Part shown: positions 53,368 through 61,241 of the stretch, one piece after another
Layout: each line of letters begins with the position of its first letter
Numbering within the stretch: the stretch's first letter is position 1
Source: Pseudomonadota bacterium
GTDB lineage: Bacteria > Pseudomonadota > Gammaproteobacteria > Pseudomonadales > Moraxellaceae
Assembly: GCA_021781515.1 (NCBI GenBank)
Contig: JAJXWR010000004.1
Span: forward strand, 1-61,241
Length of the DNA: 61,241 nucleotides
Direction: 5' to 3'
Notes under the pieces: model-generated
Databases searched by the model: none
Seen by the model: the letters and a program-made list of their open reading frames with translations, nothing else
Told to the model about the DNA's origin: nothing
Position numbers and translations under genes: made by a program

Positions 53368-53608
53368 TGCCTTTTGTTTTAATATCTTCCTGAAGTGCCG
53401 CTATTCAACACGGCAAAAAGATTCAAGTCAACGTCCTCAACGACGCAACTTCCCAGAAAATTAGCTTTTTTTACAACTTAACAACACAAACCGCACAGGA
53501 CCACTATGAATCACCTCCCCTGCGCCGCCCTCAGTATAGTCAATCTGCAACAGGCACACGGAGAAAGCAAAAAAATTTAGCACAGACGATCCGCAGGACT
53601 GCAAAGTT

Positions 53609-54394
53609 CTACAGCTGCAAAATTCTGCCGAGTGTACGGGTGTGACACTGTTGTACATCCGACTCAGACAGCGCCAGACAGCGACTGACGGCGCGGACAA
53701 TCACCGCCAACTGTGCCGGCTCATTGCGGCGTACTCCTTGGCACCACAGCGAATGTGGCAGCATATCCGGCGCATCCGTTTCCAGCACCCAGGCGTGCTC
53801 CGGGAGCCGACGCAGCAACTGCTGCAGTCGCTGCGCCGACGGCTGGGTAATCAGGGATCCAATCCCCAGAACAAACCCCGCCTCAAGCAAGGCGCAGGCA
53901 TCACGTTCCGAGCCGTTAAAGGCATGGACAATACCGCCTCGCTGCAGCGGCTGTTGCTGCAACACACGAATCAACTCAGGATAACAGCGGCGGACATGAA
54001 TCAATACCGGCAACTGCGCACGCCTGGCCATTGCCAGCTGTTCCCGAAAAAACAGCTGCTGACGTCGCCAATGCTCCGGTTCCTGCGCCTTGCACCCAAA
54101 GCGATCCAGCCCGATTTCGCCGACCGCTACCGCATTACAGAGCATTGGTTCTAGCTGTTCAAGGGCCGCTGGCGACAGTTCCTGCACATAGAGCGGATGT
54201 ATTCCCGCCGCATACCTGAGATGAAACGCCGCCGGGCACCACGTCAGCAACTCGCCAATCCGCAACAGTTGATCCAGCCGCCACCCCGGTACAATGGCAC
54301 CATTCACACCGGCAGCCAAGGCCCGTTGCACGACCGCCAGGCGGTCTGCCGCAAATTCCGGCGCATCCAGATGGCAATGACTGTCAATCAGCAC
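53609..54394 (-). CDS. TatD-family metal-dependent deoxyribonuclease
   Basis: A 261-residue TIM-barrel hydrolase. Motifs are 'LIDSHCHLDAPEF' (metal His-x-His), 'AVAVGEIGLDRF' (Glu), 'PVLIHVRRCYPELIRVL' (His), 'GIVHAFNGSERDA' (His) and 'VLETDAPDMLP' (Asp). All metal ligands are present. The family has 3'-5' exonuclease activity. It lies 22 bp from the SDR gene upstream and is likely in its transcript. Confidence 0.92.
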   Translation of the reverse strand: MLIDSHCHLDAPEFAADRLAVVQRALAAGVNGAIVPGWRLDQLLRIGELLTWCPAAFHLRYAAGIHPLYVQELSPAALEQLEPMLCNAVAVGEIGLDRFGCKAQEPEHWRRQQLFFREQLAMARRAQLPVLIHVRRCYPELIRVLQQQPLQRGGIVHAFNGSERDACALLEAGFVLGIGSLITQPSAQRLQQLLRRLPEHAWVLETDAPDMLPHSLWCQGVRRNEPAQLAVIVRAVSRCLALSESDVQQCHTRTLGRILQL

Positions 54395-54416
54395 GGTTAT
54401 TCCACGGCATCAAGGT

Positions 54417-55208
54417 TCAGGCGGCGTGTTTTGCCATCCGTGCCGCCAGTCGCAGCACCAATGCCTTCGGCGACAGACGCACCAACAAGGGCAATGGTTT
54501 ATTCATCCATCCCGATACCACGGCTGATTTCTGCTGCCAGAGTGCGGCATAGGCGGTTTCTGCCACCAACTCCGGAGAGTCCATCAACCGGGTCAGCAAC
54601 GTGCCCTGATTCCCGGCCACCGCATGAAATTCCGTGGCCGTCGCCCCTGGGCACAACGAGGTAACATTGACGTCTGTACCGCGTAATTCATGGTTCAACG
54701 CTTCAGAAAACGACAACACATAAGCCTTGCTCGCCGCATAGACCGCAAAATTCGGGCAGGGCATAAAACTGACAACAGAAGCAACATTGAGTATCCGCCC
54801 AAAACCGGCGGCCTGCATGGGACTAATCGCCAAGTGCGTCAATTCCGTCAGCGTCGCTATATTTAACTGTATCATCGACTGCCACTCTGGCAACGGACGT
54901 TCGGCAAAAGCCCCATTGACACCAAAACCAGCATTGTTAACCAAAATCTCCACTTGCAGACCGGCCTGATGAATCCGCTCAAACAACTGACCGGCAGCCC
55001 CTGGAATTGATAAATCCTGAGCCAGAACATGCACATCAACCGCAAACTGCTGACGTAACTGTGTGGCCAGCGCTTCCAGCGCCTGCTCCCGACGGGCCAC
55101 CAGAATCAGCGAATGCCGATCTTTTGCAAAACGTTGGCTCAACGCCTTGCCTATTCCACTTGAGGCCCCGGTAATCAATACGGTTCTAGGGGTCGTTGTA
55201 GCTGCCAT
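54417..55208 (-). CDS. Short-chain dehydrogenase/reductase
   Basis: A 263-residue Rossmann-fold oxidoreductase. The cofactor motif is 'TGASSGIGKAL', then 'NNAGFGVNGAF', catalytic Ser in 'LNVASVVSFMP' and Tyr/Lys in 'YAASKAYVLSF'. Arg-Arg after beta2 ('VARREQAL') favours NADPH. The substrate is unknown. ATG 55208 has GGAG seven bases before; longer frames up to 55316 are not credible. It lies near an OYE-type enzyme that may share a regulator. Confidence 0.92.
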   Translation of the reverse strand: MAATTTPRTVLITGASSGIGKALSQRFAKDRHSLILVARREQALEALATQLRQQFAVDVHVLAQDLSIPGAAGQLFERIHQAGLQVEILVNNAGFGVNGAFAERPLPEWQSMIQLNIATLTELTHLAISPMQAAGFGRILNVASVVSFMPCPNFAVYAASKAYVLSFSEALNHELRGTDVNVTSLCPGATATEFHAVAGNQGTLLTRLMDSPELVAETAYAALWQQKSAVVSGWMNKPLPLLVRLSPKALVLRLAARMAKHAA

Positions 55209-55360
55209 TATATTCTCCATCCTGTTATTTTTAGCCAGATAAAAATCAAATAAATCAAGCACAAATAAATATAAATTATTACACTTACTAAAATAGTCAA
55301 ATGGTCCGCCAGTCACGCAACACCACTTAAAAACAGTGCAAAAGCCAGCAAATTCTCCAT

Positions 55361-56596
55361 TCAGGCACGCAGTCTCCTGGTTTTCCAGGTTTTCCAGCCG
55401 GAACTGACAATAATTCCTGCAAAAGCCAGCAAGGCGGATTCTTGGGGTTTAGTGGAACGGCCCGCCGCCAACCGGTGAATCTGTCGGGTATACCAGGACA
55501 CTTCCATTAACCCCATGCGATCCACGGCGGCCAGCCCCGTGGTAATACGTGACGGTGTCGGATTACGGGGTAACTCATCATTCAATAACTGTGCGGCGTA
55601 GTCCGGATCCAGCGCCAATGGCCGCGCCAGTCCCACCAGATCCAGCGCACCGGAGGCCAGCGCCGCTTCCATTCCGGCACGTGTCCTGAATCCACCGGTC
55701 ACCATCAGGGGTGTATTCACCCGAGCCCGTACTTTTTCGGCAAATTCAAGGAAATAGGCTTCGCGTTGCTGTGTGCTTTCTTTGACCACACCAACACTCA
55801 TCACCGGTGCCTCATACGTCCCACCGGAAATCTCGATCAGATCAATTCCTGCGGCTGCCAATGCGTCGATGACCGCCAAGGATTCTTCTTCCGTAAAGCC
55901 GCCTTTCTGAAAATCAGCCGAATTCAACTTGATGCCTACGGAAAACTCCTGACCCACCGCCTGGCGAATCGCCTGATACACCTCCAGCACAAACCGGCGA
56001 CGGTTTTCTGCGGATCCGCCATAGCGATCCTGGCGTTGATTGTGCTTTGGCGACAGAAACTGCGACACCAGATAACCATGCGCACCATGAATCTGCACCC
56101 CTGAAAATCCAGCTTTCTTTGCCAGCGCCGCCGCCTGGGCAAAACGTCCGATAATCTGCTCGATTTCTTCAATGGTCAACGCCCGCGGTTCAGCGAAAAA
56201 CCGCTGCAGCTGCTCATTAAAACCCAGGGCAGAGGGAGCCACTGTCTCGCGGTTCAAGCCTTTTGGTGCCTGTTTTCCCGGATGATTCAACTGCATCCAG
56301 CACACGGCCCCCTGCGAGGAGGCGGCATTGGCCCACGCCCGTAACAGTTCAGCATCCCGGTCATCTTCCAGCGCCACATTGTTCGGTTCACCCAAGGCTT
56401 GGCGATCAATCATCACATTGCCGGTAATCAACAGCCCCGTACGGCCCGCCGACCAACGTTCATAAAGAAGCGCCAACGCCGGTGTTACCCGGTTATCGGT
56501 CGTGCCCAAGGCTTCACTCATGGCGGATTTCGCCAGCCGGTTCGGCAATAGTGTCCCATTGGGTAACAACAATGGTTGGTTCAATAAAGCAGTCAT
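55361..56596 (-). CDS. NADH:flavin oxidoreductase (Old Yellow Enzyme family)
   Basis: A 411-residue FMN-dependent oxidoreductase. It begins 'LPNGTLLPNRLAKSAMSEAL', has the active-site 'VQIHGAHGYLVSQFLSPKHN' and 'RYGGSAENRRRFVLE', and the phosphate-binding 'MVTGGFRTRAGMEAAL'. It is expected to reduce activated double bonds of enones. The C-terminal tail is Arg-rich and about 60 residues longer than the barrel needs. ATG 56596 follows AAGGGAGAG; the frame upstream to 56656 is unlikely. It is divergent from arsR. Confidence 0.93.
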   Translation of the reverse strand: MTALLNQPLLLPNGTLLPNRLAKSAMSEALGTTDNRVTPALALLYERWSAGRTGLLITGNVMIDRQALGEPNNVALEDDRDAELLRAWANAASSQGAVCWMQLNHPGKQAPKGLNRETVAPSALGFNEQLQRFFAEPRALTIEEIEQIIGRFAQAAALAKKAGFSGVQIHGAHGYLVSQFLSPKHNQRQDRYGGSAENRRRFVLEVYQAIRQAVGQEFSVGIKLNSADFQKGGFTEEESLAVIDALAAAGIDLIEISGGTYEAPVMSVGVVKESTQQREAYFLEFAEKVRARVNTPLMVTGGFRTRAGMEAALASGALDLVGLARPLALDPDYAAQLLNDELPRNPTPSRITTGLAAVDRMGLMEVSWYTRQIHRLAAGRSTKPQESALLAFAGIIVSSGWKTWKTRRLRA

Positions 56597-56654
56597 CGTG
56601 TGTACTCTCCCTTCAGCCAGAGTGCCTACGGTACCCAATAGTTCGACGATTGTC

Positions 56655-56667
56655 AAATTATCAATTT
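56655..56667. promoter_or_regulatory. Palindrome, candidate ArsR operator
   Basis: AAATT-ATC-AATTT is a perfect inverted repeat in the 140-bp region between the divergent OYE and ArsR genes. It is the natural candidate site for auto- and co-regulation. Confidence 0.45.
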
Positions 56668-56736
56668 AACTATCCCGTATTTTCCGACGACATGCTAAAA
56701 TAAGAAAGAGCACAATTTGCTGAAGGGGAACCAAAA

Positions 56737-57042
56737 ATGTTCTGTACGCTGGATGTTGCGACCAACGAAGAGGTTGATAGCCTGGCCCGGGCCTTTAAAG
56801 CCCTGTCCCATCCCAACCGCCTCGCCATCTATATGGAAGTCATGAAACAGAGTGAAACCGCCCTGAAAAGCTGTGGTCTGGCTGAACTGATTGACCGTCT
56901 GGATATTGGTGCCCCCACCATTTCACATCACACAAAAGAACTGGTGCAGGCACGCCTCATTCATGTGGAAAAAGACGGAAAGTTCCTGCGCTGTCGACTC
57001 AACCCCATCATGCAAAAAAAAATAGCAGATTTTTTCGCATAG
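56737..57042 (+). CDS. ArsR-family transcriptional regulator
   Basis: A 101-residue winged-helix repressor. 'LARAFKALSHPNRLAIYMEV' is the classic ArsR first helix pair, and 'DIGAPTISHHTKELVQARLI' the recognition helix. Cys3 and Cys46 are present but no standard CxCx metal site, so it may sense a redox or organic signal. ATG 56737 follows AAGGGG. It is divergent from the OYE gene; the SDR and tatD genes follow that gene, so all may be in its regulon (inference). Confidence 0.9.
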   Translation: MFCTLDVATNEEVDSLARAFKALSHPNRLAIYMEVMKQSETALKSCGLAELIDRLDIGAPTISHHTKELVQARLIHVEKDGKFLRCRLNPIMQKKIADFFA

Positions 57043-57045
57043 ACC

Positions 57046-57079
57046 TTTAGCAGCGGGCACTGGCTACGTACCCGCTAAA
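57046..57079. terminator. Possible terminator hairpin between convergent genes
   Basis: TTTA...GCGGG (57053-57057), a 13-base loop, CCCGC (57071-57075), TAAA. It lies between the arsR stop (57042) and the SPFH gene stop (57091). The loop is long and no clear U-tract follows, so this is tentative. Confidence 0.35.
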
Positions 57080-57090
57080 TCCATTGGCAT

Positions 57091-57894
57091 TTATTTATCG
57101 GAATTCAGCAACACCGGCAATGAACCATTCTTGTCCGATCCCATAATAATCGTCTTGCTGTTTGGCGACTCCGCCAGTTTTTCCATGGCTTCAATCGACT
57201 TCCAGCGCAGAATTGGCTCTGATAAACCTTCGCTGATGATCCGCTGGTACGCCGCTATCCCTTGCGCCTGAATCTGCTTACGTTCCGATTCCTGACGTTC
57301 CTTGTCCAGCACAAAACGCATCGCCAGCGCCTGTTGCTCCCGCTTTAACTTTTCTTCAATCGCTTCTTCGACAATTTTTGGCAGATGCACATCGGCAATC
57401 AGAATATTGTTGACCTGAATATGCTGATGCTGCAACTTGCGCTGTACTTCCTTAAAAATTTCCCGTTCAACTTCTTCCCGCTTGGTGGAATATATTTCTT
57501 CCGGAGAATAACGACCTACCACCTTGCGCGCCCCACTACGCAACACCGGTTCTACGACCACGTCGTAAAAATTCGGACCAATCTCCGTCTGTAACTGATA
57601 CAGTTCAGCAGCGACTGGCTGAAACTGCACCGACGTATCCAGAGAAATCGCCAAGCCATTATTGGCCAGTACTTCCAAACGTTCATGGCGTTCCTGCTCG
57701 CGCAAATCATAATCATAGATCCGGCTGAACAACGAGATGATATGAAACCCTTCATAGAGAGGGCGCTCCATGGTGCCATGACTGGGCGTCCACTCAATGC
57801 CCTGATGCCCAGAACCGATTGTTGTACAACCGGCCAGTAAACCCAGACCAGCCAACGCCGCAGAACGCCATACATTTTTCTCAAACGTTTTCAT
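57091..57894 (-). CDS. Prohibitin/SPFH-family lipoprotein
   Basis: A 267-residue protein with a lipobox (LLAGC after 'SAALAGLG') and an SPFH (prohibitin-like) domain: 'YEGFHIISLFSRIYDYDL', 'RYSPEEIYSTKREEVEREIF'. A long charged helix follows ('EEAIEEKLKREQQALAMRFV', 'DKERQESERKQIQAQGIAAY'). Most bacterial SPFH proteins have an N-terminal transmembrane helix; a lipoprotein anchor here means the protein faces the periplasm. It may scaffold envelope complexes. It stands alone. Confidence 0.85.
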   Translation of the reverse strand: MKTFEKNVWRSAALAGLGLLAGCTTIGSGHQGIEWTPSHGTMERPLYEGFHIISLFSRIYDYDLREQERHERLEVLANNGLAISLDTSVQFQPVAAELYQLQTEIGPNFYDVVVEPVLRSGARKVVGRYSPEEIYSTKREEVEREIFKEVQRKLQHQHIQVNNILIADVHLPKIVEEAIEEKLKREQQALAMRFVLDKERQESERKQIQAQGIAAYQRIISEGLSEPILRWKSIEAMEKLAESPNSKTIIMGSDKNGSLPVLLNSDK

Positions 57895-58131
57895 TGCAGC
57901 ACCTCACAGTAAATTGAACCTGTTCACAGTCTAGAGAAGAAAATCTTTTAATAATCATTAACTTTTTTTAATAACTGCCGGGTTTTGGCCTGTCAATGTT
58001 TTTTGACCAGGTTAAAGCCGTTGTTTCCACGTATCGAGCAACCACAAGAATAGGTTGTTTTTCTGGCAAAATCTGACAAAATCTGACAGAATAGATGCAC
58101 AGTCACGTTCGGAGCAACCTGATAACGTTTT

Positions 58132-58998
58132 ATGAAGACACCTAAACAACTTGAACCCCTGGTCGCCGATGGTTTGGTCGATGAGGTGATAGGTTCACTC
58201 AAAAGTGGTAAAGAAGCAACCGTCTATCTGGTGCGTTCTCGTGGCAAGGTATGCTGCGCCAAAGTTTACAAAGAGGCGGCTCACCGTAGTTTTAAACAAG
58301 CGGTTCAGTACCGGGAAGGCCGTAAAGTGCGTAACAGCCGTCAGGCTCGCGCCATGGAGAAAGGATCGCGCTACGGCCGCCAGGAACAGGAAAGTGCTTG
58401 GCAACAGGCCGAAGTTTCAGCACTTTACCGTTTACAAGCGGCTGAAGTACGGGTTCCTGAACCTTATGGGTTTTATGATGGTGTATTGCTGATGGAAATG
58501 ATCAGCGATATTCAGGGGAACCCTGCTCCAAGACTGAATGATGTGCTTGAAATGTCCGTTGAACAGGCGCTTGATTATCATGCCTGCATGATGCGTGAAA
58601 TTGTGCGTATGTTGTGTGCGGGTCTCGTCCATGGGGATTTATCTGAGTATAACGTGCTGATGGATGCCCATGGCCCTGTGATCATTGATTTGCCACAGGC
58701 CGTTGATGCCGCCGGGAATCTGCACGCCCACCGGATGCTTTTGCGAGATGTCGGCAATATGACCGCTTATTTTTCGCGTTTTGCTCCAGAACTACAACAT
58801 TCCCGTTATGGGGATGAATTGTGGGCAGCGTATGAAGCGGGGGTACTGACGCCTGAATTTATCTTGACCGGTACGTATCAAGAAAACCGCAGTTATGTGG
58901 ATGTTGATGATGTTCTAAGAGAGATTAGTGATGTGCTGGCAGAAGAGCAAACCCGTCAACGTGCCCGTAGTGATGCTGCTTCCGATCAGATGGTGTAG
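58132..58998 (+). CDS. RIO-type serine/threonine kinase
   Basis: A 288-residue atypical kinase of the RIO1 group found in some Proteobacteria. Motifs are 'SGKEATVYLVRSRGKVCCAK' (ATP loop and Lys), catalytic loop 'LVHGDLSEYNVLMD' and metal-binding 'VIIDLPQAV'. All catalytic residues are present. The central insertion is Arg/Gln-rich. Bacterial targets are not well known. It stands alone with no obvious partner. Confidence 0.93.
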   Translation: MKTPKQLEPLVADGLVDEVIGSLKSGKEATVYLVRSRGKVCCAKVYKEAAHRSFKQAVQYREGRKVRNSRQARAMEKGSRYGRQEQESAWQQAEVSALYRLQAAEVRVPEPYGFYDGVLLMEMISDIQGNPAPRLNDVLEMSVEQALDYHACMMREIVRMLCAGLVHGDLSEYNVLMDAHGPVIIDLPQAVDAAGNLHAHRMLLRDVGNMTAYFSRFAPELQHSRYGDELWAAYEAGVLTPEFILTGTYQENRSYVDVDDVLREISDVLAEEQTRQRARSDAASDQMV

Positions 58999-59075
58999 AA
59001 CGAGTTGGCCTTGAGGACGCAACAGAGGGATGCTTGTCGAAGGATATCTATCAGCGCACCACCCGACGCCCCCTT

Positions 59076-60146
59076 TCAGGGCTGTGCCGACTTCACCGGG
59101 GTGGGAGAAAAAGCCAGTTGATGCAGTGCAGTGCGCCGTGCCGCTGGATGCAAACGTTGCAAAGAGGCGCAATCAACGAAAAACTGCTGCAGATTTCCCT
59201 GATCCCGGCGCAATAATGCCTGGAAATCCGGCACCAGATCGTGATAATCCGCCACCGACGCCAGACTGGCGTTATTGGTCACCTGAATCAGGCGGCTATA
59301 GGATCGCAACAGCGGATCTTGTTGTGCCATCTGCTGAAATGTCTGGTGCAACTGCACCAATACAGCCGATTTGGCCGCCTGCAGACTTTGCATGCTGGCC
59401 TCCGTGTGGTAAACAGCTTGCAATTGCCCCCGGGTAGCCATCAACAGTTGCATCACCTGACGCTCCACCCGTTGCTGTGCCTCCCAGGGCTGCAAGTCCA
59501 GTTGCCAGGTGGCCGCATAACGCTTCAACCCCTCCTCGGCCACCGCATTGGCAAAACTCTCATTGAAAGCGGTATCTCCCCGAAAAAACAGTTTCTGGTG
59601 CGCCAGTTCATGAAAAATCAACTGTGCCAAATCCGCCTCACTCATCGCCAGAAAACTGTTTAACACCGAGTCATGAAACCAGCCCAGTGTCGAGTAGGCC
59701 TGTACCGGGGCAACGTAAATATCCATGCCTTGCTGCTTCAAGGCTCCGGCGTAGCGACGTGCCCGGTCTTCATTAAAAAATCCGTGATAATCCAGACAAC
59801 CCACCAACGGGTAACACCACTGATGCGGGATCAACGAATAAGCCGGGGCAGCCATCACCGCCCAGGCCACATAGTGCCGTCCCAGATCCGCATAGGTATC
59901 ATACTGGTGCCGGGTAGGCATGAACAATTGGCTACCGGCAAACTGGCGAATACGCTCCACTTCTTCCAGCCGGGTTCTCTGTATCGCCGTCAGTCCAGGG
60001 TTTTGCAAAGCCTTGCCAATCGGCTGACGGGCTCGCCAGATCGCCACCTGTCCGCCAATACCCTGACGATAATACCCCAAGGTATCACAAGCCACCAGTG
60101 GCAACAGTAAACCAAACAACAACCAACAACGGATAAATCGACTCAA
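59076..60146 (-). CDS. Putative aminopeptidase lipoprotein (HExxH metalloprotein)
   Basis: A 356-residue lipoprotein with signal 'CWLLFGLLLPLVAC'. A zinc-protease motif 'QLIFHELAHQKLFFRGDT' (HELAH) is followed by 'FNESFANAVAEEGLKRY', whose Glu could be the third ligand. It matches a family annotated as predicted aminopeptidase (COG4324). Its natural substrate is unknown. It follows rsmI by 6 bp on the same strand. Confidence 0.82.
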   Translation of the reverse strand: MSRFIRCWLLFGLLLPLVACDTLGYYRQGIGGQVAIWRARQPIGKALQNPGLTAIQRTRLEEVERIRQFAGSQLFMPTRHQYDTYADLGRHYVAWAVMAAPAYSLIPHQWCYPLVGCLDYHGFFNEDRARRYAGALKQQGMDIYVAPVQAYSTLGWFHDSVLNSFLAMSEADLAQLIFHELAHQKLFFRGDTAFNESFANAVAEEGLKRYAATWQLDLQPWEAQQRVERQVMQLLMATRGQLQAVYHTEASMQSLQAAKSAVLVQLHQTFQQMAQQDPLLRSYSRLIQVTNNASLASVADYHDLVPDFQALLRRDQGNLQQFFVDCASLQRLHPAARRTALHQLAFSPTPVKSAQP

Positions 60147-60152
60147 TTTTTG

Positions 60153-61016
60153 TTATCCCTGATTCTCCAGATCCTGCAGATGCTGCAGTGCCTCGGTGTA
60201 AAACCATTTTTTACGGCCGCCTCGCAGCGCCACCGCCAAATCCACCGCCTGACGCAACGGCAATTGCTGCAACAGCAGATGCAGCACCCGGCGATCTTCC
60301 GCTTCTGCCAGCGCCGATTGATCCGTCGTGGCACCCGCCACCAGCAACACCATCTCACCACGCTGCTGCATACTATCCGCCTGGACCCAGTCACGCAGTT
60401 CCACCAATGGACGGTGATGCACCGTTTCAAACAGCTTGGTCAATTCACGACACAGCGTGGCTTCCCGGTTGCCCAACGTCTCCAGCATCGCCTCCATCGT
60501 CTCCAGCAACCGGTGCGGTGCCTCATAAAAAACCAGTGTACAGGACAAGGTAGAAAGGGCTTGCAACCGCTGTTGGCGGGCCTGGGCTCGTGCTGGCAGG
60601 AAACCCTCAAAAAAAAACCGGTCACTGGCCAGCCCCGCCACTGACAGGGCGGCGACCATTGCACTGGCTCCGGGAATGGGGCTGACTTTTAATCCGGCCT
60701 GCAACACCGCCCGCACCACCCGATAGCCCGGATCACTGATCAACGGTGTACCGGCATCGCTGACCAGTGCCACTCGCTGACCACTGCGAATCCGTTCGAC
60801 CACACTCGCCACCTGAGCAGATTCATTATGTTCATGTAACGCCTGCATGGGTGTCTCAACGCCATAATGCGCCAACAAATGCGCTGTATGCCGGGTATCT
60901 TCAGCAAGAATCAGGGTCGCCTCCGCCAGAACACTCCGGGCTCGCTGACTCCAGTCGCTCAGATTGCCTATTGGTGTCGCCACCACATAAAGTACACCCT
61001 GCCATTCCTCGCCCAT
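60153..61016 (-). CDS. rsmI: 16S rRNA (cytidine1402-2'-O)-methyltransferase RsmI
   Basis: Methylates C1402 of 16S rRNA. The 287-residue sequence has the tetrapyrrole-methylase-like fold: 'LYVVATPIGNLSDWSQRA', 'LAEDTRHTAHLLAHYGV', 'SDAGTPLISDPGYRVV' and 'GASAMVAALSVAGLASDRF'. All are standard for RsmI (YraL). The C-terminal domain is present and the frame is intact. Confidence 0.95.
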   Translation of the reverse strand: MGEEWQGVLYVVATPIGNLSDWSQRARSVLAEATLILAEDTRHTAHLLAHYGVETPMQALHEHNESAQVASVVERIRSGQRVALVSDAGTPLISDPGYRVVRAVLQAGLKVSPIPGASAMVAALSVAGLASDRFFFEGFLPARAQARQQRLQALSTLSCTLVFYEAPHRLLETMEAMLETLGNREATLCRELTKLFETVHHRPLVELRDWVQADSMQQRGEMVLLVAGATTDQSALAEAEDRRVLHLLLQQLPLRQAVDLAVALRGGRKKWFYTEALQHLQDLENQG

Positions 61017-61241
61017 CGCTACCCTGTTCCCTGCTTCGCCATCTCATTTCCAGAGGAATGCTTCCTGACCTGAGTTCCCGTTTTCTATCCTGCACCCGGA
61101 AGAACACGCCCTCTGTGCCACTGGCCATCACGAAGATACTGCTCCTAAAAACTTGAGCAAAGTTGCTCATAGGATTTATCCGCACTTCGTTGACGCGGCT
61201 TTCGCCGCCCAACTGAAGCCTCTTGACGCTCAGTTGCGCCG
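61017..61241. other. Window edge upstream of rsmI, nothing firm
   Basis: A weak minus-strand frame (61212-60901) runs into the start of rsmI but shows no recognisable family. There is a GCGGC-TTTC-GCCGC hairpin at 61195-61208. It probably includes the rsmI promoter. No RNase P RNA signature is visible. Confidence 0.3.

Noticed and set aside
53461-53700. Minus-strand 79-residue ORF
   Set aside because: Overlaps tatD out of frame and has no family features or ribosome-binding site.
61190-61241. Possible integron attC-like or RNase P RNA element at the right edge
   Set aside because: Only a 5-bp hairpin and a short GCCCAAC motif; neither paired core sites nor conserved RNase P boxes are present.

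Overview
The window looks like chromosome of a Gram-negative proteobacterium. Evidence includes lipoproteins and outer-membrane barrels, a cbb3 oxidase locus, smc-zipA-ligA, a CysI/DUF934 pair and an elongation factor P carrying the Arg32 loop typical of EarP-modified EF-P (Betaproteobacteria and some Gammaproteobacteria). I could not place it at genus level.

Layout: 0-0.9 kb holds a broken HEPN gene between IS200/IS605-like ends. 1.1-12.9 kb is the respiratory block: ccoNOQP, a terminator, ccoG-ccoH-ccoI, an HD-GYP response regulator, ccoS, a TauE/SafE-like membrane protein and a cardiolipin-synthase-like gene. 12.9-14.1 kb encodes an LprI-like secreted protein. 14.3-21.3 kb is an accessory island: two decayed TnpB elements, a RelBE-type toxin-antitoxin pair and a 5.4 kb IS1595-family transposon. 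21.5-24.2 kb has efp, ybeD/DUF493, lipB, lipA and tRNA-Pro. 24.3-30.0 kb has ispB, a CsoR/FrmR-type repressor and two tandem copies of a porin plus small periplasmic-binding-protein module. 30.2-38.6 kb has a broken DUF2058 gene, an SLT lipoprotein, ligA, zipA, smc and a GntR regulator. 38.8-41.6 kb has cysI, DUF934 and an acyltransferase. At 41.8-43.2 kb a consensus FNR/ANR site precedes a tiny ORF and an unknown outer-membrane protein. 43.2-53.4 kb is a six-gene minus-strand envelope cluster: C39-like protease, barrel, FadL-like barrel, lipoprotein, large lipoprotein and giant lipase-like lipoprotein. 53.6-61.0 kb has tatD, an SDR, an OYE-type oxidoreductase with a divergent ArsR regulator, an SPFH lipoprotein, a RIO kinase, a putative aminopeptidase and rsmI.

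The most striking feature is the transposon at 15205-20605. It has 23-bp imperfect inverted repeats and an 8-bp target duplication. It carries a transposase, a small HTH regulator, an unknown winged-helix-like protein and a type IIG-like restriction-modification gene. Next to that gene's start codon lie 17 copies of a tetranucleotide (AGCC on the coding strand). With 17 copies the ATG is out of frame with the roughly 1,100-codon reading frame; 16 or 19 copies would restore it. This reads as a mobile, phase-variable restriction-modification cassette captured in the OFF state. Removing the element rebuilds a continuous TnpB-element end that matches the neighbouring copy at 14.34 kb, which supports the boundaries.
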